Source: Candidatus Comchoanobacter bicostacola | Lineage (GTDB): Bacteria > Pseudomonadota > Gammaproteobacteria > Comchoanobacterales > Comchoanobacteraceae | Direction of reading: 5' to 3' | Length of the DNA: 64,000 nt | Assembly: GCF_024172705.1 (NCBI RefSeq) | Contig: NZ_CP092900.1 | Span: 862,119-926,118, forward strand | Part shown: positions 1 to 8,953 of the stretch, one piece after another | Numbering within the stretch: position 1 is the stretch's first letter | Layout: each line of letters opens with the position of its first letter | Translations under genes and position numbers: made by a program | Notes under the pieces: generated by a model | The model's input: the letters and a program-made list of their open reading frames with translations, nothing else | Told to the model about the DNA's origin: nothing | Database searches by the model: none

Positions 1-402
1 GCATTAACTGGGCACCCTGTATATACGACCGTGCACAGTAATGGTGTTGCAGAGACCATTAGAAGGCTGGTAGGTAGCTTCCCTCTTGATGAGCGTTTGG
101 GTAAAACCGTTGATATCATTGAAACAGTGCGCTTAGTTATCTGGCAAAAACTGGTTCCTTCAACTGATGGCAAACAAATAGCACTAAGGGAGTACTTAGT
201 CTTTGATGAAGCCGTTAGGGAAGAACTACTTAACTCAGATCTATCTCAAGTAACTCAGAATATTAGAAAGATACTTAAAAAGAAAAAACAAACTATGTTA
301 GATATTGCTAAAGTGCTGCATAAGCAGAAAAAGATATCTAATGAAGTACTTAAAAGTCTAGAGATTCATGAGAAGTCCAAAGATCGTGACTTAAAGTCCT
401 AG
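1..402 (+). CDS. dotB: DotB, type IVB secretion ATPase, C-terminal part (5' end outside window)
   Basis: The reading frame is open from base 1, so this is the last 133 or so residues of a gene that begins before the window. It opens with ALTGHPVYTTVHSNGVAETI, which matches the conserved ATPase core of DotB, the PilT/TraJ-like hexameric ATPase that powers substrate export by the Dot/Icm system at the inner-membrane cytoplasmic face. The Walker A and B regions must lie upstream and cannot be checked. The tail is lysine-rich. The stop is only 11 bases from the stop of the convergent dotA-like gene. In Legionella dotB follows dotD and dotC, so those genes may lie just outside. The family call is fairly firm; a related PilT-like ATPase is the alternative. 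Confidence 0.85.
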   Translation, partial: ALTGHPVYTTVHSNGVAETIRRLVGSFPLDERLGKTVDIIETVRLVIWQKLVPSTDGKQIALREYLVFDEAVREELLNSDLSQVTQNIRKILKKKKQTMLDIAKVLHKQKKISNEVLKSLEIHEKSKDRDLKS

Positions 403-413
403 CCTAGCTATTA

Positions 414-3002
414 TTATCCTCCCTTTCTTGAATAGGCCGCTCTCATCGCTAGATGCGAGAGCCAACCTGGGTTAAATTTGATATTACCTGAGTCCTCATC
501 CCCAACCTTTTCGTAATACTTGTCTTTCTGAAAGATTGTTGGCGCCTTTACCATGAAATGGTTTTCATTTTCTGCCTTATAAACACTCTTGTCAATTTCT
601 TTAGCGCCTATTTTTTTACCGATACGTTTATCATCTCTTTCTTCTCCTTCTTCGTCGCTTTTGGAGATAGCATCACTTGTAGCTTTATGCTTCCTATCTT
701 TATCCAAAGAGTCTAATGCTTGAGATACATCATAAGACGCTTCTGTATGACGCTCACTAGCCGCTGTAGCACCTCCTTGACCAACTTTTTGCGCAGCGCC
801 TTCTACACTAGATCTCACACCAAGCACTTGTTGTAATACATTTTCTTGCCCCAGAGGACCTGAACCGATCCATGATGCCATTCTATCTGGAAGCATCCCT
901 ATTATAGCAAAACACTGAATGAGCACTAAGAAAGCAAGATAACCATAAACCATAAATGCCATGATTAAAATAAAACCATCTACCCAAATATTTGTCACCG
1001 TAGTTGGGAGCAATGTATCCAGCAAAATGATCATAGACTCATTTAAAATAGTTAGCCCACAATAGGATAAAAGCCCAGAGAATAGTACCGCAAGGAAAAT
1101 TAAAACAGGTCGAAGGAAAAGCTGCAAGAACAGCATAACCGATTGCTCTGATGCACCAAAAAACTGCTGAGAGCTAGGATGAGCCAACCCCAATGCTATC
1201 AGTGGACTTGCTAGCATTGCCTCCACTACCAATAGCACCCAACTAATCAATGAAAATGTAATAATTAAAGACGGAATAACAGGCAGTAAAATACCAAAAA
1301 AAGCACCCCATATAAAAAACAGAATACTCATTGCTCCGCCAAATGGTTCATATCTAAACAAATACGCAACATCAAGGTCAGCCAAAATACCCAGAGCATC
1401 AATTAAGTTATCTACACCAGCAAAAAGCATATAGATTGCAAAATGCTTTACTCCACCAGGATAAGGAACACCTGAAATAGCATAAGCTCCTGCTGCAGTA
1501 GCATAGGCTGCAGATGCAGCTGTATAATGAATCTTGCTCACTTTATCAGTTTGTACGGCTAAATCATATCGGCCCACGTGCCAATCCTCCGCAACATGCT
1601 TAAGTAGCTCAACACCTTTGCTCTGTACAGCCTCTAATGGATGGTAGGTCTTATCTATTAATAGTGATTTGAATGTACTGATAACATGAGTCAATGTAAG
1701 GTTGATTTGTTCACTCATTGTATTAACGTTAAGCCCACCTCCTCCTCCAAACTTATTTGATGGATCTAAGGCAGTTTTCACATCCTGTTTAATCATTGCC
1801 CCAATAGAAATCTGACTCCTGATAGCCTCAATTTTATCAGCAAGTCTATCTTTGGTGTTTGTAGCAGATTGAACAGCCTTTTGTTTCTGAAAACTGAGGT
1901 CTTTAATCGAGTTATAAACAAGTGTGAGTACTTGCTGCACATGTGTAGAGTCCGTACCCGCTATAGGAGTATAATCACTAGCGGGAGTGTGAAGTTCAGA
2001 TTTTTGAAAAGAATCAATTTTCAACTTTAAGTCATCCTCAGCAGGCAAAACAATATTCGAGACATTAACATCACCACTCAGTAATGCAATAATCCAGTCA
2101 TCCATAGCCTCTTTACTCTCAACATCTTCAACATCATCAGGAATATCAACAATCCAGTCATTATACATCTGTTTATGATAAGTGTATAAATTAGACTTTA
2201 TACTCGTTTGCCCCAATGCAAATGTTGAAAATGACCAATTCTCAGGCATCGTGTTATTATTAATAGTTGAACTCACTTTATTAACAATAGCTTTAGTCGT
2301 TTGAATAATAGCATTCAACATCAATTCAACATTTTCTGCATTATTCGTAGCGGTTAGTTCTCCACAATTGCCTACAAAAGTAAATTTACCTCCAGTTACT
2401 CCAGTTATTGTAAACAAAGGATCCTCGAAAACAAAAGAATCCTCCGATTCAGTATTGTGATCTATTGCACATACCACACTCTGCATAACCTTTTTAAAGT
2501 CTTGAACTGATTTTTGCTCATTGGCGTAGTTCATAAAGCCCTCTATTGCTACTCCACTAGCTAACTGACTAGTTTCATCGGGCTGTGTTAGGTCGTATAG
2601 CCCAGTTGAGAGCCGAGCCACCAAAGCAGAGCTGCTTGTTACAACGCCTCCGACCATATGCTGAATAGTCCCCATACCATCTGATAACGGAATTAATGCA
2701 GCAAACCCAGCTAAAGTTCGCACCATTACCCAAGCATTTATTTTTCTACCTATTCCTTTCCCTTCAGATGCAGCCAATGCCCCTGCATAGAAAAGACTTC
2801 CTACCGCAACGGATGTAAGGACCAGTATAATTCCAGTATTAAATATTTTAATAATTAGATGCAGCAAATCCATTAAAGGTGAGGTCTTCTGGAGTGTTAC
2901 ATAATAAGCAATTTCAGCTGCAAATTTCGATTCCGTTGATACCACTTCAGCCCACGCTAAATTTGATAAAGTTAGCCCTAGCAATAACAATAAACGCATC
3001 AT
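414..3002 (-). CDS. DotA/TraY-like integral membrane protein, paralog 4 of 4
   Basis: This 862-residue protein starts with a signal peptide (MMRLLLLLGLTLSNLAWA). It has early membrane segments around residues 50-70 and 90-115, a long periplasmic-type middle, and a cluster of hydrophobic helices from about 530 to 745. The C-terminal half carries the DotA signature: ASPLIALGLAHP, an SEQSVMLFLQLFLRPV stretch, and a later LPDRMASWIG motif. DotA is a polytopic inner-membrane component of the Dot/Icm machine. The start codon overlaps the stop of the preceding paralog as ATGA, so the two are probably translationally coupled. The C-terminal tail is charged and lysine/aspartate-rich, unlike the glycine-rich tails of paralogs 1 and 2. 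It is the most divergent copy, with PSS where the others have PEG or PQG. Membership of the DotA/TraY family is clear; whether it replaces DotA is unknown. Confidence 0.8.
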   Translation of the reverse strand: MMRLLLLLGLTLSNLAWAEVVSTESKFAAEIAYYVTLQKTSPLMDLLHLIIKIFNTGIILVLTSVAVGSLFYAGALAASEGKGIGRKINAWVMVRTLAGFAALIPLSDGMGTIQHMVGGVVTSSSALVARLSTGLYDLTQPDETSQLASGVAIEGFMNYANEQKSVQDFKKVMQSVVCAIDHNTESEDSFVFEDPLFTITGVTGGKFTFVGNCGELTATNNAENVELMLNAIIQTTKAIVNKVSSTINNNTMPENWSFSTFALGQTSIKSNLYTYHKQMYNDWIVDIPDDVEDVESKEAMDDWIIALLSGDVNVSNIVLPAEDDLKLKIDSFQKSELHTPASDYTPIAGTDSTHVQQVLTLVYNSIKDLSFQKQKAVQSATNTKDRLADKIEAIRSQISIGAMIKQDVKTALDPSNKFGGGGGLNVNTMSEQINLTLTHVISTFKSLLIDKTYHPLEAVQSKGVELLKHVAEDWHVGRYDLAVQTDKVSKIHYTAASAAYATAAGAYAISGVPYPGGVKHFAIYMLFAGVDNLIDALGILADLDVAYLFRYEPFGGAMSILFFIWGAFFGILLPVIPSLIITFSLISWVLLVVEAMLASPLIALGLAHPSSQQFFGASEQSVMLFLQLFLRPVLIFLAVLFSGLLSYCGLTILNESMIILLDTLLPTTVTNIWVDGFILIMAFMVYGYLAFLVLIQCFAIIGMLPDRMASWIGSGPLGQENVLQQVLGVRSSVEGAAQKVGQGGATAASERHTEASYDVSQALDSLDKDRKHKATSDAISKSDEEGEERDDKRIGKKIGAKEIDKSVYKAENENHFMVKAPTIFQKDKYYEKVGDEDSGNIKFNPGWLSHLAMRAAYSRKGG

Positions 3003-5545
3003 CCAACGCTCCCTGCAATTGATTTACCACCTTGCTGAGCACCCATTGCTGATTTTTGTACCGAAGCCAAGGCAGAAGCTTGCTGCTGATTAAACATTGA
3101 GTATATTCTTTGGATGGTTTGTTGATCCAAGTTACTTTCAACTTGCCCACCTACCCAGCGAATCACCATATTAGGAACACGATATGATGCGCTTAAGCAA
3201 TAGGTCATCAAAGTAGCCGAAATGTAAACCATAAAGACAAGCGTTGATAGCACATAAATAGCACCCCAAGTGCCATCGGCCTCACTCACAGAATCCGCTA
3301 ATATTGGGACTACCATTTTCAGCATCATCGCTAACCCTACTGATAAAAAGAGCATGCCGAAATAAAAACCAACTACAATTAATGGCGCTCTAATAAACAC
3401 ACTAAGTAACATTATCCCTGCTTGTTGTGCTGACCCCAACAAATCTTGTCCTTGTGGGAATGTTAAGCCCAGGGCAACCAAAGGTATCCCAACCACAGCT
3501 TCACCTACTGCTAAAATCCAGCCTAGTATCGCTACAAAATAGGTAATTGAAGGCAACATAGGTATCCAAATAGATAGCAAGTTAGTTAATACCATAATCG
3601 GAGATACACCGGCTATGATATAGCCAAAATATTGGTAATCAGCTGCCGTATTTGTTTTAACCATCCAGGTAACAGACATTAATCCCTCAGAAACACTTTT
3701 AGCTACAGTAGCTGCTATATGTATACCTGTAGTAACTCCAATTTTAATACCGTTTTGTATCAATTGAGCAAAATAAGCAGGATTAGGCAATGGTGCAGGA
3801 GCCGCTGGAATCATCTGCGGATTACACATAACGACCCTTGGACTTGGCTGTGGCGCTAATGGAACCAAGCAATAAAACTCATCCCATGCCTTTTGCTGAT
3901 AATAACCTGAGATTGCAGTTGTAATTTTATTCGTAGATTGAACAGCGAGAAAAGTCCATAATGTTTTATATGCAATATTCATTTGATTTGATACTACATC
4001 CCGAGATATTGTTAATACAAAGTACATCAATGAGTCTGATAGCTGGTTACATAGCTTACCTACTTCAAGCGCTGGATTACGTATAACCTTATGTGTATTT
4101 TTCACAAAACTATCTAGCCATAAATCAACCGTTTCATCCATTACCGCATTCAATGGCTTGTCAATAGCATCAATCTCAGCAAAGGTTGACGTTTCTCCTT
4201 CGTAATCTATTTCAGGAGGTTTATCCCAATAATCCTTAACCTTAAACGAATTAACCACAGCGCCAGCCTCGGGAGGGTCCTTGATGCGAAGATGATTCAA
4301 AGACTCTTTTACATCTGATGAAAGCTTCAGAATAGTAGGTGAGCTTTCAAGATCATCTGAGGATTTAATTAGACTGTTAGATTTACTTAAATCCAATTGT
4401 AATAGCTCTGGAGGGTCGTAATCTATCCTGACATCAGCTAGCCCTCGAAAGGTTGGCCCCACAGCACTTGGTCTGCCTATTGAAGTAATAATACCTTCAG
4501 GACTTGATAAATTACTTGCACCAGCAGCAACAGACTGATACAGCCAGGGGAACTTAATCCAATCGTAGCTGTAATCTAAGCCCACATTATCTGAATTAGA
4601 AAATACGATTGGAACTACAAAATTAACCGCATATGACTTTGCTAAAAAGAACAACTTGCTTGCCAGGTTAGTTTTCCAGTCAAGTTGCGCCTGCTGGAGC
4701 TCAGTATCTGTTGCTTCTAAATCAATTTCCTCCATTTCAAAATATCGAATCAAATATCGTGTAATCGAATGAATGTTATCTCTGTAATTTCTTATATCTA
4801 ATTCAGACAAATCATCCAACTTACTAATTGTAACCGGATTACCGCCACCCTCTGGCTGAATCGTGATACTATTGTTGCCCTTATTATTCTCATCATAATT
4901 ATAAGTTACAGTCGGTTGACCACTAACTTCCTCATCCTTGTTTTTAAATGAATCATAAGTTACTTCTGCTAACTTATTATAGATAGACATAGCGGTTCCA
5001 CCATAACCGGCTTCTACAACATTACTATAGCTCTGTTCATTATTTTCAGAACCCTCTTTTGTTCCCATTACATCAGCAATAACACGGGCTTGATCATACT
5101 CACTGTAGCTAGCCAGTATTTTCCCTGAAATCTGACTCGCCATATCGCTACTTGTGAGCACCAGCGAAATAACTAGGTACTGCAAAAAAGAGTAGCCATT
5201 ATATACTGGCATAACCAGAGCTAAACCAGATACTGTCCTAAAAATGGTAAAATAGACTGACTGTATTCCCCGCTTACCCATCAAGACACCTTGAAAAGCA
5301 GTTTGAGCAACTCCTTGTATTACTGTAATGCTAGCAAAAGCTCCACCTATAAATGCAATAGCAATATTAAAAATCTGAAAGACCTTACCCAGAATAGTAT
5401 CGCCTCCTCCCATTAAGCCATTTACTGACCCAAATATATCCTGCAAAAAGATATAGGATAACTGGTTACTAGCAATATCCTGGGCATAAACCAGAGCTGA
5501 GGTGCATAGGCATATTGATAGAAGCAAACGCTTGCTAAACTGCAT
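2999..5545 (-). CDS. DotA/TraY-like integral membrane protein, paralog 3 of 4
   Basis: An 848-residue protein with a signal peptide ending near LVYAQ, N-terminal membrane segments (about 55-75 and 95-135), a long hydrophilic middle, and C-terminal helices from about 615 onward. The family core appears as VGIPLVALGLTFPQGQDLLG, followed by a QQAGIMLLSVFIRAP segment and a terminal VPNMVIRWVGG. The histidine in the usual AHPEG motif is replaced by phenylalanine (FPQG). The tail is rich in glutamine, alanine and serine. It ends in an ATGA overlap with paralog 4 and starts about 45 bases after paralog 2 stops, so the run reads as one operon. The starting ATG is preceded by a GGTGGT stretch that could serve as a weak ribosome-binding site. 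The role is inferred from the family: inner-membrane Dot/Icm apparatus. Confidence 0.8.
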   Translation of the reverse strand: MQFSKRLLLSICLCTSALVYAQDIASNQLSYIFLQDIFGSVNGLMGGGDTILGKVFQIFNIAIAFIGGAFASITVIQGVAQTAFQGVLMGKRGIQSVYFTIFRTVSGLALVMPVYNGYSFLQYLVISLVLTSSDMASQISGKILASYSEYDQARVIADVMGTKEGSENNEQSYSNVVEAGYGGTAMSIYNKLAEVTYDSFKNKDEEVSGQPTVTYNYDENNKGNNSITIQPEGGGNPVTISKLDDLSELDIRNYRDNIHSITRYLIRYFEMEEIDLEATDTELQQAQLDWKTNLASKLFFLAKSYAVNFVVPIVFSNSDNVGLDYSYDWIKFPWLYQSVAAGASNLSSPEGIITSIGRPSAVGPTFRGLADVRIDYDPPELLQLDLSKSNSLIKSSDDLESSPTILKLSSDVKESLNHLRIKDPPEAGAVVNSFKVKDYWDKPPEIDYEGETSTFAEIDAIDKPLNAVMDETVDLWLDSFVKNTHKVIRNPALEVGKLCNQLSDSLMYFVLTISRDVVSNQMNIAYKTLWTFLAVQSTNKITTAISGYYQQKAWDEFYCLVPLAPQPSPRVVMCNPQMIPAAPAPLPNPAYFAQLIQNGIKIGVTTGIHIAATVAKSVSEGLMSVTWMVKTNTAADYQYFGYIIAGVSPIMVLTNLLSIWIPMLPSITYFVAILGWILAVGEAVVGIPLVALGLTFPQGQDLLGSAQQAGIMLLSVFIRAPLIVVGFYFGMLFLSVGLAMMLKMVVPILADSVSEADGTWGAIYVLSTLVFMVYISATLMTYCLSASYRVPNMVIRWVGGQVESNLDQQTIQRIYSMFNQQQASALASVQKSAMGAQQGGKSIAGSVG

Positions 5546-5590
5546 AGACGACCACCAATAACCTTAATTTGTTTTTCATCACTTCACTCA

Positions 5591-8455
5591 TTATCTAACA
5601 CCATCGCCACCGCCACCGCCATCGCCATCGCCATCGCCATCGCTATCGCCACCTTCAGCTTCAGAACCCTCAGCATCAGCATCAGCACCAGGCTTATTAC
5701 CCTCTAGGCTAGGTATAGAAACACTACCTTCTTTAGCACCCAGCTCTGGGCCTTTAGTCGATGAGCCAAGTCCAGAACCAACCTGACCAGCAGCTTGTTG
5801 CGACTCACCTTTAGCCTGCTCTGCAAGCTGTCCAGCCATCGACTGATCAGGTGGCCCACCAATCCATCTTAATATCCGATCTGGAACTTGATAGATTAAT
5901 GAATAAGACTGCTCTATAACACTTAACATTGCATATACATATACCAAAATAATCCCAGCGCTAATCATCCCCAGAACAACCATACTACTCTCTTGCTCCA
6001 CCTGTGTTGCATACAAGCTTATAGCAACAAATGCAAAACTCATGTTAAATAGTTTAAATACAACTTGCGCAACAACAATTGCAATTAAAATACCAAACAA
6101 TAAAGTAATCGGCCTGATGAACACACCCAATAGAAGTATTAGCGCTTGTTCAGACTTTCCTAATAAATCATGTCCCTCAGGATGAGTCATCCCCAATGCA
6201 ACCAGAGGTGCTGCTACGATAGCTTCTACAACAGACATTAACCAACCAACAGCACCAAATAAAAACAACAAGAAAGGTAACATAGGTATATACACACTCA
6301 TTATAATCCCCATTGTAAGTAGTGTCCCTGCTATTGCTGTTCCTATAGGAATATACATCTCTAATGCAGTACGTGTTCCACCATAAGCCATTTTAAGACC
6401 ATTAACCGTAATTGCTGCAGCAATCTTTGCAGCAGTACCAACAGGTGCTCCTGCTGTGCCATAAGGAGCTGCCGCGGCTATATCAGCAGCTAACGATGGT
6501 CCAGTTGTTGAACCATAATATGCCCATGCCATCTTTTCCATTTCTGCATACAGCGTAGTCAATGTATTTTTGAAATAGTCAGTAGAATATTCAATTAATT
6601 TTCTACCTATTTTCTCACACGCCTCCAAAGGATCAATAAACTCAGGTTTAAAACTAGATAGCATTCCCCCATCACCATTCAAAATGCTAGCAATATCAAT
6701 ATCAGTAGCATTAATGATAGCAATGTTGATAGCATTAAACAGTTTTCTTGATTTATTTGTTTCCAAGAGCCCAGTTACCTGGGTATTTGGCACCTTATAT
6801 TCAGTTAAAAAAAGATTTGGATCAATATGAGCAAAAGAAACAAGATGATCACCCAGTATATCAACGCCCATAATCGCTTGCGCAGAGCTTATAGACATTC
6901 TTGCCAAAAACTGAATAGGCATCGTGACATCAATACCCCACATCCAACTTGTTTTACCAGCTAATTTACCCGATATCGGGGGAATTAATTCAAATGCTTC
7001 CGTACTTTTATAAGTATATTTGGAAACCATATTGATATTATCGCGCATCCTTACAAGGTTATTAAGATATTTTGAAGGAACTACTACAGTATCACTAACA
7101 ATCATAGCTTTCGTAGCATTTATATCAATAATTAGTTGCTTAGAGTATCCACCCTGCTCTGCTTTAAACGAATCAAACTCTTTACTGAATTCCTCAACAC
7201 TATTTGAGCCACTGAAGCTAAGAGGCTCGACTACATTTATTGGACTTAGTCCGCTTTTAGGCGGCGCTGTAGAAGCACCAGTTAACTTTCGATAATACAT
7301 GCCTGAGGACAACCAGCCTTTTCTCTTTGCTTCTAAATGCCAAGAAGGTGTTTCTGTTTCTGCATCGATATCTGGCAGTTTTTTTGTAAACTTATAAATT
7401 TGGGACATATCATAGGCACGCTGATAAATTTGCTGCACTATACTTTTATGAAGCCTATTCTCATTCGAAAAAAACTTATCTATGAAAACTTTTTTTATAT
7501 CTATGTCTTTGCCTACCCACTCATTACTTAACTCTGATTCTGACTTAGGAGGGTTATCCTGGTAATTACTTTGAATTAACATAAAACTATCAAAACTAGC
7601 ACGTATATGATCAATAAATGCTTTTTTTCTAGTGGAATGTTCTAACTGAAATCTAACATTATTTTTTTCTTGATCTAATTCATGTACAGTTGTATCTTTA
7701 CACTCAAATTTAGCAACCCCTGGAGCCGCACTCGGCAAAAATGAACCATGCTTCAGCGTATTCTTTTTAGTTTGTGATTGTAAACATTGAGCATATTGGT
7801 CTAATTCACTTAAGTAAATGTTTTTATAGGCGTTATTCATGGCCTCAATATTAGCTTTCTCATTCTCTAAACGTGCTGTCTGAACCTCATAAGTAGAGTC
7901 CACCGCCAGTGTCGTGCCCTGTTCTGACAAGTTAACAACCGTTACCCAGGCAGTATTAGCAAACCCTACCCCCATCAATACCACCTTCATCACCAGGATC
8001 TGTAGCGCGCAATACCCATTGCCTAATGGAACCATTAATGAAGCGCCCCCCACTGTTCGAGTCAGCACCCAAGGACTAACACGTGTTGAGAAGGCACCAG
8101 ACCCATCTTGCGAAGAGCCAATGACACTCATAATTACAGTATAGCCAATTATGATACCTAAGACCGACAGCACTCCTAGATTGAAGATACGAAAGACCTC
8201 ACCTGTGATTTTATTAAGAGAACCTGAGCCCACTATAGGCCCAAATAAAACGCTCAAAAACGTATACGACATGTCCGCTTTAGTATCAATCAGGTTGAAG
8301 ATAAATGAGCCACCTGAAGTCTCTCCCATCGTTTGAATATCTAATAAATCAATTTGTTCAGGTGAAGTATATACATCAGAACTCTGTGCTAAAACAACAG
8401 AGCTACTTAGCCATGAAAAAACAACTAATAAAAAGACTTTGATACATTTAGTCAT
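5591..8455 (-). CDS. DotA/TraY-like integral membrane protein, paralog 2 of 4
   Basis: I place the start at the ATG at 8455, where it overlaps the icmV stop as ATGA, giving 954 residues; an in-frame TTG at 8476 would add seven. The signal peptide ends near VVLAQ. Membrane segments lie near 70-170, then a long charged middle with scattered cysteines, then a cluster of helices from about residue 690. The family core is intact: AAPLVALGMTHPEGHDLLG, SEQALILLLGVFIRP, and a VPDRILRWIGG motif near the end. The tail is low-complexity glycine, serine and aspartate, built on a hexanucleotide repeat. With paralog 1 it is the copy closest in motif spelling to canonical DotA. It is expected in the inner membrane as part of the Dot/Icm complex. 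Confidence 0.82.
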   Translation of the reverse strand: MTKCIKVFLLVVFSWLSSSVVLAQSSDVYTSPEQIDLLDIQTMGETSGGSFIFNLIDTKADMSYTFLSVLFGPIVGSGSLNKITGEVFRIFNLGVLSVLGIIIGYTVIMSVIGSSQDGSGAFSTRVSPWVLTRTVGGASLMVPLGNGYCALQILVMKVVLMGVGFANTAWVTVVNLSEQGTTLAVDSTYEVQTARLENEKANIEAMNNAYKNIYLSELDQYAQCLQSQTKKNTLKHGSFLPSAAPGVAKFECKDTTVHELDQEKNNVRFQLEHSTRKKAFIDHIRASFDSFMLIQSNYQDNPPKSESELSNEWVGKDIDIKKVFIDKFFSNENRLHKSIVQQIYQRAYDMSQIYKFTKKLPDIDAETETPSWHLEAKRKGWLSSGMYYRKLTGASTAPPKSGLSPINVVEPLSFSGSNSVEEFSKEFDSFKAEQGGYSKQLIIDINATKAMIVSDTVVVPSKYLNNLVRMRDNINMVSKYTYKSTEAFELIPPISGKLAGKTSWMWGIDVTMPIQFLARMSISSAQAIMGVDILGDHLVSFAHIDPNLFLTEYKVPNTQVTGLLETNKSRKLFNAINIAIINATDIDIASILNGDGGMLSSFKPEFIDPLEACEKIGRKLIEYSTDYFKNTLTTLYAEMEKMAWAYYGSTTGPSLAADIAAAAPYGTAGAPVGTAAKIAAAITVNGLKMAYGGTRTALEMYIPIGTAIAGTLLTMGIIMSVYIPMLPFLLFLFGAVGWLMSVVEAIVAAPLVALGMTHPEGHDLLGKSEQALILLLGVFIRPITLLFGILIAIVVAQVVFKLFNMSFAFVAISLYATQVEQESSMVVLGMISAGIILVYVYAMLSVIEQSYSLIYQVPDRILRWIGGPPDQSMAGQLAEQAKGESQQAAGQVGSGLGSSTKGPELGAKEGSVSIPSLEGNKPGADADAEGSEAEGGDSDGDGDGDGGGGGDGVR
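5601..5650. repeat. Hexanucleotide (GCCATC/GCCACC) repeat inside a dotA-like gene
   Basis: About eight near-perfect copies of a six-base unit (gccatc, with gccacc and gctatc variants) lie at the very 3' end of the 5591-8455 gene. On the coding strand they encode an alternating glycine/aspartate tail (SDGDGDGDGGGGGDG). Because the unit is two codons long, slippage would change tail length without shifting frame. Confidence 0.85.
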
Positions 8456-8886
8456 GAGTTTATGCCGTTCAACCAATCCATAAAGGTTAACCCTAGCTTT
8501 CGTTTACGAATTTGTAGCGCCCAGAAACTTTCTCTGAAATAAAAACTAAAAATCATTAACATGAACGGTATCATTACCATAGAAGCCATGTAACTTTTAG
8601 TATGCACTAACCAAATGGTATAACAAACTGATATGAACAATATACCGAAATAAACAGTTGCTGCTTGCTCAAACTTATCTTGTTGCTCTTTAAGGAATGA
8701 CTCTGTATATCCATATTTTTCTATTGCTTCATCGAAAGTTTCTTTAACAAAGGATCGCTTTTGGCGACCGAGCAATAGCCCATATGATTTATGAATCATA
8801 GATGCATTACTTTTCATAGAGTCCCATGCAACCCATGATTTCACATCAAATAACGTTTTTACAGTGTGCTTGAATCCAAACTTCAT
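8452..8886 (-). CDS. icmV: IcmV, Dot/Icm inner-membrane protein
   Basis: A 144-residue protein with a soluble N-terminus (FDVKSWVAWDSMK, recalling the FNVRAW-type start of IcmV), a predicted helical region, two closely spaced hydrophobic segments at about 95-130, and the C-terminal signature FYFRESFWALQIRKRKLGLT. That FxFRxxFWxxQIxxRKLG pattern is what identifies IcmV, a small inner-membrane protein encoded beside dotA in Legionella and Coxiella. The ATG is preceded by AGGAG at good spacing. The gene sits between dotA paralogs 1 and 2 and overlaps paralog 2 by four bases, so it is inside the dotA operon. Its biochemical role in the apparatus is not well defined. Confidence 0.8.
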   Translation of the reverse strand: MKFGFKHTVKTLFDVKSWVAWDSMKSNASMIHKSYGLLLGRQKRSFVKETFDEAIEKYGYTESFLKEQQDKFEQAATVYFGILFISVCYTIWLVHTKSYMASMVMIPFMLMIFSFYFRESFWALQIRKRKLGLTFMDWLNGINS

Positions 8887-8953
8887 TTGAATCTCCTACT
8901 TTCTCAATCATGCTACCAAAATGCGTTTATAATTGCACCTGGTAATTCGACTC

